A DNA stretch of 64,000 nt from Rhodococcus qingshengii. GTDB lineage: Bacteria; Actinomycetota; Actinomycetes; Mycobacteriales; Mycobacteriaceae. The notes under the pieces are model-generated. The model was given only the letters and a program-made list of their open reading frames with translations, was not told where the DNA came from and ran no database searches. Location of the stretch: assembly GCF_021025955.1 (NCBI RefSeq), contig NZ_JAJNCL010000014.1, positions 1 to 64,000 of the forward strand, in the 5' to 3' direction. Within the stretch, counting starts at the first letter, position 1, and each line of letters begins with the position of its first letter. A program made the translations under genes and the position numbers. Shown in pieces: positions 1 to 10,305 of the stretch.

Positions 1-189
1 ATGCCGCCGAGGTCGGACCCGGAGAGGTCTTTCAACGATCCGAGGAGTCGACCCAAGGGCGTTCGAGCTCCCGCAACAATCACGGTGGATGTGTTCAACG
101 CGTTCTCCAGTCTCTACGACGGTCTCGGGGTTCGATTGCAGAGACCGCGCCGGTGAAATGGCCTGTATCGGATGTTGTCGTGCGCCTGC

Positions 190-318
190 TCAGGCAGTGA
201 GGATGTAGAACACCGCGGCCATCGCCAGCACCACAGCGGCCGCGGATACCATCGCCGCCGTCAGGTAGGTCGGGGGCGGATTCATCGGATCTGTTCCCGA
301 CGTCGACCGCGCCGTCAT
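190..318 (-). CDS. Small single-pass membrane protein (42 aa), unknown function
   Basis: Short frame whose ATG overlaps the TGA of the upstream membrane-protein gene (ATGA), which supports translational coupling. After a short polar N-terminus (about 12 residues) it has one long hydrophobic segment rich in Ala, Val and Met that ends almost at the C-terminus, so it is probably a tail-anchored or single-pass inner-membrane micro-protein. A second in-frame ATG twelve codons in (MNPPPTYL) is an alternative start. It is the last gene of the SulP transcription unit. No family is recognised; the function is unknown, possibly an accessory to the transporter. Confidence 0.45.
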   Translation of the reverse strand: MTARSTSGTDPMNPPPTYLTAAMVSAAAVVLAMAAVFYILTA

Positions 319-701
319 GGGCGGTAGCGGGATTCGTAGGCCTGCTTTTCCTCGTCCATTTTCTTTTTCTCGTGCACGTCGAGGAGTGCTGGACTCAATC
401 CGTGGCTGACCAGACGGTGCCGCAGATAGATCTTCTTCAAGGCGAGAAGGAAATAGACGAAGGGCAGGAAGAGCAGGAGCACCATGCTGATCCGGATGAT
501 CCAGGGTCCGGGGATCAGCAACAGCCCCAACAGGATCGGCAGCAAGGGGACGATGCACCGTGTCGCGTAGCGGCGGGCGGCGCCGGGGCCGGTGATGTCC
601 TCGATCACCCAGGGAATGAACTCGTCCGGCAGGGTGCGTCCGGCGAGGTACTTGAGGTGCTGAGCGAAGGTGGGATGTGCGATCGTTCCGTTCTGGGACA
701 T
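315..701 (-). CDS. DUF5313-like membrane protein
   Basis: 128-residue protein. The first 45 residues are soluble and carry the pattern LKYLAGRTLPDEF...WVIEDITGPGAARR, which I associate with the actinobacterial DUF5313 family. Two hydrophobic helices follow at roughly residues 49-66 and 69-87, then a basic tail rich in Lys, Arg and Glu. The ATG lies 6 bases after the stop of the SulP gene, so it is almost certainly co-transcribed with it. The molecular role is not established. A helper or regulatory role for the anion transporter is inference from position only. Confidence 0.6.
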   Translation of the reverse strand: MSQNGTIAHPTFAQHLKYLAGRTLPDEFIPWVIEDITGPGAARRYATRCIVPLLPILLGLLLIPGPWIIRISMVLLLFLPFVYFLLALKKIYLRHRLVSHGLSPALLDVHEKKKMDEEKQAYESRYRP

Positions 702-707
702 GGTGTT

Positions 708-2438
708 TCATTCCTCGATGTTCATCGATAGGTACTCGTTCCTCGGAAGCACCAGCATGCGGGCGTATTCGATGGCGCGTGGTGTGTCGGAGAAGATGTG
801 TCGGCGTTCGCTGTCGGAGGTGGTGAAGACACCGAGGGCTTTCAGCGGCCGGAGGTGGTCCGGTTTCATACCGGAAATCAAGACGGTGATGTGGCGGTGT
901 TCGAGTTTGTCGATGGCGTCCTTGAGGACGATGGCGCCGGTGGCATCGATCGCGGTCACGCGTGACATGCGCAAGATGACGACCTTGACGTCGGAGACGT
1001 CCGCCAATTCGAGCAGGAACCGGTGGGCAGCGGCGAAGAACAAGGCGCCGTCGATGCGGTAGGCGACGATGTGTTCACGGAGCAGTTCGTGTTCTTCGCT
1101 CTGGTGCCCGTCGTCATCGAGGGGCACTTGTTCGATCTTGGCTGATTTCGCCACTGCGCGCAGCGCGAGGATCGCGGCGAATGCGACACCGACTGCGACC
1201 GCGGTGACGAGGTCGAGGGCGACGGTGACCAGGAACGTTGCGCCCATGACTGCGGTGTCGGCGCGGGTGGCGCGCGCGATGGCGATGATCGAGGCTGTTT
1301 CGACCATGCGCACGGTGGTGGCCAGCAGTACCCCGGCGAGGGCAGCGAGGGGTATCTCGGCAACCAGGGTCGACGCCAGGTAGACGATCGCGGCCAAGAT
1401 GACGGCATGTGTGAGTGCGGCGAGGCGGCTGCGCGCCCCGGATCGAACATTGACGGCCGTGCGGGCGATAGCTCCGGTGGCCGGGACGCCGCCGAACAGG
1501 GGTGCGGCGATGTTCGCCAAACCCTGTCCGAACAATTCCCGGTCGGGATTGTGGCGGGTCCCGACTCCCATCGAATCCGCCGCGGTCGCCGACAGAAGTG
1601 ATTCGAGGGCGGCCAGTGCTGCCACTGCCAGGGCCGGGGCCATCAGTGAGGTCAGATCTCCCAGATGCAGGAAGTTCAAGGTCGGTGCGGCGATGCCGGA
1701 GGGGATTTCACCGATGCGGGCGATGTCGAGGTGCAGCAGATGCGCGGCCAACGTCGCGGCGGCCACGGCGACGAGCGAGAACGGAACTTTGGGGAGGTAG
1801 CGTCCGCCGACGAGGATGGCGACGGCCACCGCGAGTGCTGTTGCCGGGGTGAGAATCGAGGGGTGCGCGACGAATTTGGCGACCGCGTCCGCTGCACTGC
1901 GCCACACTTTGTCTCCTTCGGCGTCGGTGATACCCAGAGCGGCCGGGATCTGTTGGAGGGCGATGACCACGGCGATACCAGCGGTGAACCCTTCGATGAC
2001 CGGTGCCGGCATGAAGCGCACGGCCCGTCCCACGCCGGCGAACGCCAACACCACCAGTACGATGCCGGCGATCAGTCCAACCGCCAGGACACCGGATCCG
2101 CCGTGTTCGTGAACGATGGGAACCAGGACAACGGTCATGGCCCCGGTCGGCCCGGACACCTGGAACCGGGAGCCGCCGAAGACAGCGGCGATGGCGCCGG
2201 CGACGACAGCTGTGGTCAGCCCGGCCGCCGCCCCGAGCCCGGTGGAGATGCCGAATCCCAAGGCGAGGGGAAGGGCGACCAGTGCCACGATCAGACCGGC
2301 CAGCAGATCCGCGCCGGGTGCGCGCAGCGACGAACTCCATTCGCTCCATCGCGGCGACAGGTCCCGTACGGACTGGGCAGCGCGGCCGAGCGAGTTCTGC
2401 GCGGCCGGAGTGGAATTCGGTGCGGGCGTATCGGTCAT
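708..2438 (-). CDS. SulP-family (SLC26) anion transporter with C-terminal STAS domain
   Basis: About 576 residues. The N-terminal two thirds is a multi-pass membrane domain containing the SulP signature region (DLLAGLIVALVALPLALGFG) near residue 45. Roughly the last 120 residues form a cytoplasmic STAS domain (VVILRMSRVTAIDATGAIVL) of the anti-sigma-antagonist fold. The family imports sulfate, bicarbonate or other inorganic or dicarboxylic anions, and the substrate cannot be read from sequence. The frame stays open far upstream, but I chose the ATG giving MTDTPAPNS because everything before it lies in the promoter and palindrome region. Two small membrane-protein genes follow immediately. A perfect 28-bp palindrome about 42 bases upstream of the start is the likely operator. 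Confidence 0.9.
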   Translation of the reverse strand: MTDTPAPNSTPAAQNSLGRAAQSVRDLSPRWSEWSSSLRAPGADLLAGLIVALVALPLALGFGISTGLGAAAGLTTAVVAGAIAAVFGGSRFQVSGPTGAMTVVLVPIVHEHGGSGVLAVGLIAGIVLVVLAFAGVGRAVRFMPAPVIEGFTAGIAVVIALQQIPAALGITDAEGDKVWRSAADAVAKFVAHPSILTPATALAVAVAILVGGRYLPKVPFSLVAVAAATLAAHLLHLDIARIGEIPSGIAAPTLNFLHLGDLTSLMAPALAVAALAALESLLSATAADSMGVGTRHNPDRELFGQGLANIAAPLFGGVPATGAIARTAVNVRSGARSRLAALTHAVILAAIVYLASTLVAEIPLAALAGVLLATTVRMVETASIIAIARATRADTAVMGATFLVTVALDLVTAVAVGVAFAAILALRAVAKSAKIEQVPLDDDGHQSEEHELLREHIVAYRIDGALFFAAAHRFLLELADVSDVKVVILRMSRVTAIDATGAIVLKDAIDKLEHRHITVLISGMKPDHLRPLKALGVFTTSDSERRHIFSDTPRAIEYARMLVLPRNEYLSMNIEE

Positions 2439-2479
2439 GGGGTTCCTCGGTACTGCGAGAAGAAAGTGGAAGCCTGCCT

Positions 2480-2507
2480 GGTTACTTGCTAATATTAGCA
2501 AGTAACC
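2480..2507. promoter_or_regulatory. Perfect 28-bp palindrome, probable ArsR-family operator
   Basis: The left half is GGTTACTTGCTAAT and the right half is its exact reverse complement, with no mismatch. It sits between the divergent SulP transporter and the small zinc-ribbon ORF. The 20-bp core recurs with 17/20 matches at 6280-6299, beside the ArsR gene, and more weakly near 5740-5759. A symmetric AT-centred site of this size is typical of ArsR/SmtB dimers, so repression by the ArsR protein encoded at 5810-6169 is inferred. Confidence 0.75.
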
Positions 2508-2524
2508 AGATGAAGGGAGCGGTG

Positions 2525-2698
2525 ATGCGCGTAACACCACTGCGCGGACTGCTGAGCGCGCCGTTGCTGCAGTGCCGCGAATGTGCCAGGTTGTGCCGTC
2601 GGTCCGCGGTGACGCCGGGCGGAAACGTGTGCCCATGGTGTGGGGAGCGGGCGTTGTCGACGGCTGTCCTGGGCTCCCCGCTGCGCTCGTCGAGTTGA
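2525..2698 (+). CDS. Small zinc-ribbon protein (57 aa)
   Basis: Short ORF divergent from the SulP gene, starting 17 bases after the palindromic operator, with a GGGAG ribosome binding site about 6 bases before the ATG. The sequence has CRECARLC followed 14 residues later by CPWCGE, a Cys4 zinc-ribbon pattern. Nothing else is conserved enough to name. It may be a metal- or redox-responsive micro-protein or a rubredoxin-like scaffold. Its place under the same operator as the transporter makes chance less likely, but coding status is not proven. An upstream in-frame ATG at 2510 is possible. Confidence 0.4.
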   Translation: MRVTPLRGLLSAPLLQCRECARLCRRSAVTPGGNVCPWCGERALSTAVLGSPLRSSS

Positions 2699-2740
2699 CG
2701 GCGCTCTGGGCGGGGGATCACCACGTTCGGTCTCGCGTCA

Positions 2741-2792
2741 GAAGATCCCGATCCGGGAGGTTGAGGGGCAACTTGACCGGATCGGGATCTTC
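2741..2792. terminator. 16-bp perfect stem-loop between convergent genes
   Basis: The arm GAAGATCCCGATCCGG at 2741-2756 is matched exactly by its reverse complement at 2777-2792, with a 20-base loop. It lies between the 3' ends of the small zinc-ribbon ORF and the PEP carboxykinase gene. There is no U-tract on either side, which is common for actinobacterial terminators. A bidirectional terminator is the simplest reading; a protein-binding site is the alternative. Confidence 0.5.
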
Positions 2793-2854
2793 GATGAGGG
2801 CCTCCAGCGCGAGAGACTCGACGTGAGATGCGCTGGCAGCCCTGCTCGGGGGGG

Positions 2855-4753
<1,899 letters not shown>

Positions 4754-4819
4754 TGTGTTCTCCTGACATATGTTCGGTGCGGTACGCACCTGTCCGAGCG
4801 GGATAGGTGAGAAATTCGA

Positions 4820-5677
4820 TCAGTGCGGGTGGGTGCTGTACCGAGGGGCGTGGCCGAGAGATTTGGTGACCTGCCTGGCGATCGAGGAGAGCAACATCCG
4901 CTCGTCCGCGGACGGGAGAGTGCACCCCGCAGGGGTGATCAACGCCAGTGAGCGCGCGCAGGCGGCGATCATCTCGGCGGTCAGGACCGTGACGCCATGG
5001 CCGCAGAGGACACCGAGCAGCCCGGGAAGAACGACCGCGCCGTGATCGAAAGTGTCACCAGGCAAGCTCACCACTTGCCGCGCGGGCACCGAATCGCCCA
5101 CGCAGCCATCGAGATCGACGAGAACATCGTTGTGTTCCATCAGTCGGCGCAGCGGAAACTGGTGCGCATCACTGGTGCGCCAGCTGCTGATAACGGCGAC
5201 ACCGGACATCAACAACGTCGGCCCGAGCATCGGCGCTCGATGGGCGCCGGTGATCACCACTTGCCCCACCCGCGGCCCCACGACGAGGTTCCGCAGCGCC
5301 GAAATCGTCATCGCGGTCAATGTTGCTGTCACGACGTCGATCTCGGTGACGACCAGCGGGCCGCCCCGCTCGGCGACCCCGTGCTGCACGGCGGTGGCGG
5401 CATGCGCGTCCAGTCCGACGACGAAGGCAGCGGAGATGCGCGGTTGCAGGCTCAGTACGCGGGCGATCACGGTGTTGACGTCCGCCGTTGCCAAGGGCAA
5501 CCGAACCGCGTGCAGTGCCGTCCGGTCGCAGATCATGGCGGCGTAGTCCTCCATCGCCTCCCACGGTGACCGCGTCCTGACCGCGGCGCGATGCGATCTG
5601 GCCGCGGCAACTCCCACCACCGCGACATCGACGCGGCTCAAGACTGCACCGTCCGGATGGACGTCGTTGGTCGTCAC
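4820..5677 (-). CDS. Malic-enzyme-like protein (degenerate NAD-binding domain)
   Basis: 285 residues with GTG start and a GAGGTGG ribosome binding site. The segment DVVTATLTAMTISALRNLVVGPRVGQVVITGA resembles the start of the NAD-binding domain of malic enzymes, where a run of Ala/Leu before a GxGxxG loop is conserved. FDHGAVVLPGLLGVLCGHG...TAEMIAACARSLA resembles the C-terminal PGIFRGALD...EMKLAAA block. The dinucleotide loop reads GAHRAPMLG instead of the classic GAGAAG, and the N-terminal catalytic Tyr/Lys region is not evident. It may therefore be a non-catalytic or regulatory relative. It lies 66 bases upstream of pckG and is probably co-transcribed, so a link to the PEP/oxaloacetate/malate node is plausible but inferred. 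Confidence 0.5.
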   Translation of the reverse strand: MTTNDVHPDGAVLSRVDVAVVGVAAARSHRAAVRTRSPWEAMEDYAAMICDRTALHAVRLPLATADVNTVIARVLSLQPRISAAFVVGLDAHAATAVQHGVAERGGPLVVTEIDVVTATLTAMTISALRNLVVGPRVGQVVITGAHRAPMLGPTLLMSGVAVISSWRTSDAHQFPLRRLMEHNDVLVDLDGCVGDSVPARQVVSLPGDTFDHGAVVLPGLLGVLCGHGVTVLTAEMIAACARSLALITPAGCTLPSADERMLLSSIARQVTKSLGHAPRYSTHPH

Positions 5678-5730
5678 CGCTCGCCACCTCTTTCGGATCG
5701 ATCAGCTGGATGTCCGGCTGCCAGTTCTAC

Positions 5731-5760
5731 AATGTACTTACTTTAGCAATTTAGCAACTA
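5731..5760. promoter_or_regulatory. Degenerate copy of the ArsR-type operator
   Basis: Contains ACTTACTTTAGCAATTTAGC, with two copies of TTTAGCAA, upstream of the malic-enzyme-like/pckG unit and beside the 3' end of the ArsR gene. Its best alignment to the palindrome core at 2484-2503 is about 13 of 20 positions, with the right half better kept. If functional, it ties gluconeogenic genes to the same repressor as the SulP transporter. Confidence 0.4.
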
Positions 5761-5809
5761 GTGGATATGTGTGGGAGAGCGTCCCGCATGATGTGTGCTT
5801 TGCCGTGCC

Positions 5810-6169
5810 TTACCGTGCTTTACCGGCCAGAGCGGGCGGCTCCGGAATCTCCTCGACCAACATTTCGGCCTGGCCGGCGACCATCCCGGTCAAGATGGCT
5901 CGCGCCGTGGTCAATAAATCGGCGACACGCGGCGACGTCAGAGCATAAGAGACGGACAGCCCTTCCCGGCGTGCGGTCACCAGGCCTGCGCGGCGCAGGA
6001 TGGACAGTTGTTGTGACAGATTTGCCGGCTCGATCCCGACCTCGGGGAGCATTTCCGAGACGGCATGCTCACGCTCACTCAAGAGTTCGAGGACACGAAT
6101 ACGTGCGGGGTGTCCCAGGGTTTTGAAGAAATCGGCCTTCATCTGATAAAGCGGCTGGCGCGAGTTCAC
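5810..6169 (-). CDS. ArsR-family transcriptional regulator
   Basis: 119-residue winged-helix repressor. ADFFKTLGHPARIRVLELL, EVGIEPANLSQQLSILRRAGLVTARREGLSVSYAL and the following helix are textbook ArsR/SmtB helix-turn-helix and wing. The metal ligands of classical members (CVC in the recognition helix) are absent, so it probably senses something other than arsenic or cadmium. The GTG start giving MNSRQPLYQ is chosen because AGGAGG lies about 10 bases before it and the family usually begins there. Similar sites at 2480, 5740 and 6280 suggest that it regulates SulP, the pckG unit and itself. Confidence 0.88.
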   Translation of the reverse strand: MNSRQPLYQMKADFFKTLGHPARIRVLELLSEREHAVSEMLPEVGIEPANLSQQLSILRRAGLVTARREGLSVSYALTSPRVADLLTTARAILTGMVAGQAEMLVEEIPEPPALAGKAR

Positions 6170-6279
6170 AACCACGACGCCTCCTGTCACTCGAGTCGGA
6201 TCGTCGGCATGCGCGTAGGTGTGGCGCGCCGCTGTCCTGCCCCTGCGAAACGAGCGCAGAAGCTCCCACCGGTTGTGGT

Positions 6280-6299
6280 ACTTGCGAATCTTAGCAATT
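6280..6299. promoter_or_regulatory. ArsR operator copy upstream of arsR
   Basis: ACTTGCGAATCTTAGCAATT matches 17 of 20 positions of the palindrome core at 2484-2503. It lies about 110 bases upstream of the ArsR start, in the region shared with the divergent thiolase gene. Autoregulation is the likely role. Confidence 0.6.
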
Positions 6300-6432
6300 T
6301 GCGTGGGTATCCGTCGGCGCAGAGGGGAGAGTGTCGGCCATGGCGAATCCATAAAGTGAAACATGTTGCAGTGATGGACCTCCGTGATTTGAAATATGTT
6401 GTGGTATAGCTTTATTCGTTGCCCTAAAAAGG

Positions 6433-6446
6433 ACAAACACGTTCTA
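6433..6446. promoter_or_regulatory. Possible KstR-type steroid-regulon box
   Basis: ACAAACACGTTCTA fits the KstR half-site pattern TnnAACnnGTTnnA at all fixed positions except the first. It is 34 bases upstream of the FadA5-like thiolase start. KstR, a TetR repressor of cholesterol catabolism in mycobacteria and rhodococci, is known to control genes of this type. The motif is short and the call rests on memory of the consensus. Confidence 0.35.
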
Positions 6447-6450
6447 ATGA

Positions 6451-7638
<1,188 letters not shown>

Positions 7639-7642
7639 GAGC

Positions 7643-7683
7643 GGGGTCGGTTGAGTCGACGCTCCGGTGAGCCGACCGACCCC
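7643..7683. terminator. Stem-loop between convergent thiolase genes
   Basis: GGGGTCGGT at 7643-7651 pairs exactly with ACCGACCCC at 7675-7683, four bases after the FadA5-like stop codon and before the 3' end of the convergent thiolase fragment. No U-tract. Likely a bidirectional terminator. Confidence 0.55.
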
Positions 7684-7735
7684 CACTGCCCGCGACCCCA
7701 CTGTCAGCGAAGAAACGAACACCCGAGAACAGGCG

Positions 7736-8566
7736 TCATCCCAAGCGCTCGATGATCGTCACGTTCGCCGTGCCGCCACCTTCGCAGATCGTTTGCAAGC
7801 CGAAGCGCCCGCCTGTGCGTTCGAGTTCGTTGAGCATCGAGGCGAACAGTTTCGTTCCGGTAGCGCCGAGCGGGTGCCCGAGGGCGATCGCACCGCCGTT
7901 GACATTCACCCGCGCCGGATCGGCACCGGTTTCCTTGATCCACGCCAACACCACCGGCGCGAAAGCCTCGTTGATCTCCACCACGTCGATGTCGTCGATA
8001 CTCAATCCGCACTTGCCCAGCGCGTACTTCGTGGCCGGTATCGGCGCGCTGAGCATGAAGATGGGATCCGCGCCCCGCGCACTCAGATGATGAATGCGTG
8101 CTCGCGGAGTCAAGGAATGACGGGCCACCGCAGCCGCCGACGCCACGAGAACCGCGCTCGCTCCGTCACAGATCTGGCTCGCCGAGGCCGCGGTGACAAC
8201 GCCGCCCGGCAACAACGTCGGTAGAGCCGCCATCTTCTCGAGACTGGTCTCTCGCGGGCATTCGTCGACCCGAAAATCGCCCACCGACACGATTTCGTTC
8301 TCGAATCGCCCGTTCTCGATCGCCGATCGAGCCCGGGCATGGCTCTGCAACGCCCACTGTTCCATCTCGCCACGACTGATCTGCCAGTTCCGAGCAATCA
8401 ACTCCGCGCCGCGGAACTGGGAAACCTCCTGATCACCGTACATCCGACGCCACCCGATTGACCCGTGAAACGGTGTCTCGAAGCCGAACTGCTGCCCCAC
8501 CGTCATCGCCGAGGCGATCGGTATCGCGCTCATGTTCTGCACTCCACCTGCAACAACGAGATCCGC
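7736..8566 (-). pseudogene. fadA6: N-terminally truncated FadA6-like thiolase
   Basis: The frame encodes the C-terminal two thirds of a thiolase, starting abruptly at ADLVVAGGVQNMSAIPIASAMTVG. It keeps NEAFAPVV, GHPLGATGTK (catalytic His) and CEGGGTANVTIIERL (second Cys). The roughly 115 N-terminal residues with the nucleophilic Cys (CGSSQQ region) are missing, so it cannot be a working thiolase. The homology stops near 8566, where the sequence turns into the interior of an oppositely oriented HxlR regulator. It resembles FadA6, which acts on CD-ring steroid degradation products in Mycobacterium and Rhodococcus. The apparent GTG start inside VQNMS is not a real initiation site. Confidence 0.8.
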
Positions 8567-9108
8567 CGCGATACGGTGACCTGCGCGAAGCCCTCTCCGG
8601 CATCGCCACGAACCTGTTGGCCGGCCGCCTGCGCGACCTCGAGACCGCCGGTGTGATCGAAAGACGCCTGTCCGAAGGCGGGAATGCCATCACCTACGCC
8701 TTGACGCCGTGGGGTGCCGAACTTCGCGAGCCGATCAACGGACTGATCCGGTGGTCGACGCCGCTGATGATCCGCGGTCCAGAAGACGACGAGTTCCGGC
8801 CCGAGTGGATGTCGCTGGCCCTTCAGGCCTTGTTCACCGGCCGTGTCCCAGTCGGTCAGACAGCGCCGGTGAACGTCTCGGTTGCAGACCACTTCATCCA
8901 ACTCCGCGCCACACCCACAGGTATCGATGTCGGTCTGCCGGACGGGCGGGATGTCGGCGCCGTTCTGAGTGCCGAGGCCCCGATCGTGCTGGGTCTGGCA
9001 GCAGGAGTGCTGACCATCGACGCCATCGCATCAGCCGTCGTCATGGACGGTGACATCGCCGCCCTACACACGATCTTCGAAGCTCCCCGCGCTACGGCAG
9101 AGCTCTAG
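8563..9108 (+). pseudogene. N-terminally truncated HxlR-family regulator
   Basis: From about 8563 the frame reads DPPRYGDLREALSGIATNLLAGRLRDLETAGVIERRLSEGG...YALTPWG, the second half of an HxlR winged-helix domain. A C-terminal region of about 110 residues resembling the SCP2-like extension of long HxlR proteins follows. The first 30-40 residues expected before this point, including helix 1 and the start codon, are replaced by the reverse-strand thiolase sequence. The frame stays open upstream only because it runs through that sequence. Probably non-functional. Before the deletion it was the divergent neighbour and likely regulator of the thiolase. Confidence 0.7.
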
Positions 9109-9152
9109 ACATGACCCTCGGCGGCATCGGAGGGGGAACGGTAGTTGTCGTC

Positions 9153-9728
9153 TCAGTTCATGAGGTCGGCGCGGCGGAGGAAGGTTGTCGCTTCTTCTGC
9201 AGTTTGCAGACTACCTGCACTGATGTCGATGTTGAGTCCGTTGATGGTGTCGACGTAGTGCACGGAGTTGACGGCGTCGCGGTATTCGAGGCGCGCTGCT
9301 GCGGTGTGTGTGGTGTTTTCGGTGACGAGTTCAGGCCGGTCCCCGTCGCGCCAGTCCTGGAGTGTTCGTTCGGCTTCGGCCTTGTTCACCCAGACGAGAT
9401 AGACGATGTTGTTGTCGGAGAGCCCTCTGTTCAGTGGTGATGCGGAGGAGACGGTGCAGAAGAGGTAGAGGTCGCCGGCTTCGGTGTTCGATCCTTGTGA
9501 GCAGATGCTGCTCTGGGCCAATGCTAGTGGGAGCGTGGCTGTGACGGCGTCCATCGTGGTGTGTGTTCCGCCCGTCAGAGGTGCATGCGATGAGGCTGTG
9601 GGCAGGCTGTTTTCATCGACGGGTGTGGTGCCGCAACTGGTGAGGAGGAACATTGCTGCGGCGAACGCGATCAGATACCGGACCCGCGGTGTTTTCAATC
9701 TCTTGGCGGATCCTGAACAAGACGACAT
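9153..9728 (-). CDS. Putative lipoprotein, unknown function
   Basis: About 191 residues. A basic N-terminus (SAKRLKTPRVR) is followed by a hydrophobic stretch ending in the lipobox LLTSC, so it is probably exported and anchored by lipid at the membrane outer face. The mature part is hydrophilic and has three further Cys; no domain is recognised. The ATG giving MSSCSGS is chosen for the AGGA about eleven bases upstream; a TTG nine codons earlier is possible. It is convergent with the HxlR remnant and flanked on the other side by the IS element. Confidence 0.6.
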   Translation of the reverse strand: MSSCSGSAKRLKTPRVRYLIAFAAAMFLLTSCGTTPVDENSLPTASSHAPLTGGTHTTMDAVTATLPLALAQSSICSQGSNTEAGDLYLFCTVSSASPLNRGLSDNNIVYLVWVNKAEAERTLQDWRDGDRPELVTENTTHTAAARLEYRDAVNSVHYVDTINGLNIDISAGSLQTAEEATTFLRRADLMN

Positions 9729-10014
9729 TTCAGCATTATTCCTGATGTGCGGCAACGCTCTTCGGGTAGGCCGGTGAGACAGTCGACTAGCCGATTCCCA
9801 TCCTCACACTCGAACTTGACCTTGCCGGAGCGCTTGGTCTAGCGCGTATCGGTGGCCTTGCTGTTCATCGACTGGGCCGTCGCGGCGGCCACCGGCGGCC
9901 CGAATGATCTCTTCCATTGCGCGACCGTTCGACGTAGCAAGTGGTCGGGAGAAGGACGGTGGGGTGTGCCAATGATCTTGGACAGTGAATCTCGGGATGA
10001 GAGAGGATCTGTAC

Positions 10015-10305
10015 ATGACCGAGAAGCGTCGTCAGTTCAGCCCGCAGTTCAAGGCGGAAGCGGTGCAAATGGTTGTCGGACTGGGACGTTCACTCGCCGC
10101 TGTCGCCCGGGACCTGGAGATCAATCCGGGCACGCTCGGTAACTGGGTCAAGGCGTGGCGCGAGGAGAATCCCGACCCCGCGACCGCGACGAACCCTGTG
10201 GAGGCGGCACGTGTGGCGGAGATGGAGTCAGAAATCCGCAGGCTGCGGATGGAAAACGAGTTTCTGAAAAAAGCCGCGGCCTTCTTCGCCAGGACACACC
10301 CGTAG
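10015..10305 (+). CDS. IS3-family transposase OrfA
   Basis: 96 residues. It has an N-terminal helix-turn-helix of the transposase_8 type (RRQFSPQFKAEAVQMV...LAAVARDLEINPGTLGNWVKAW) and a C-terminal leucine-zipper-like coiled coil (ARVAEMESEIRRLRMENEFLKKAAAFF). OrfA binds the terminal repeats. An A6G slippery run at 10267-10273 near the end is the usual site of -1 frameshifting to make the OrfAB transposase. Confidence 0.9.
   Translation: MTEKRRQFSPQFKAEAVQMVVGLGRSLAAVARDLEINPGTLGNWVKAWREENPDPATATNPVEAARVAEMESEIRRLRMENEFLKKAAAFFARTHP

Noticed and set aside
1..189. Short frames at the left edge, including one open from base 1 to 156
   Set aside because: No recognisable domain, no ribosome binding site visible and three competing frames; the DNA may be the tail of a gene outside the window.
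8458..8562. N-terminal part of the HxlR frame
   Set aside because: These codons are the reverse strand of the thiolase fragment; the regulator homology begins only at about 8563.
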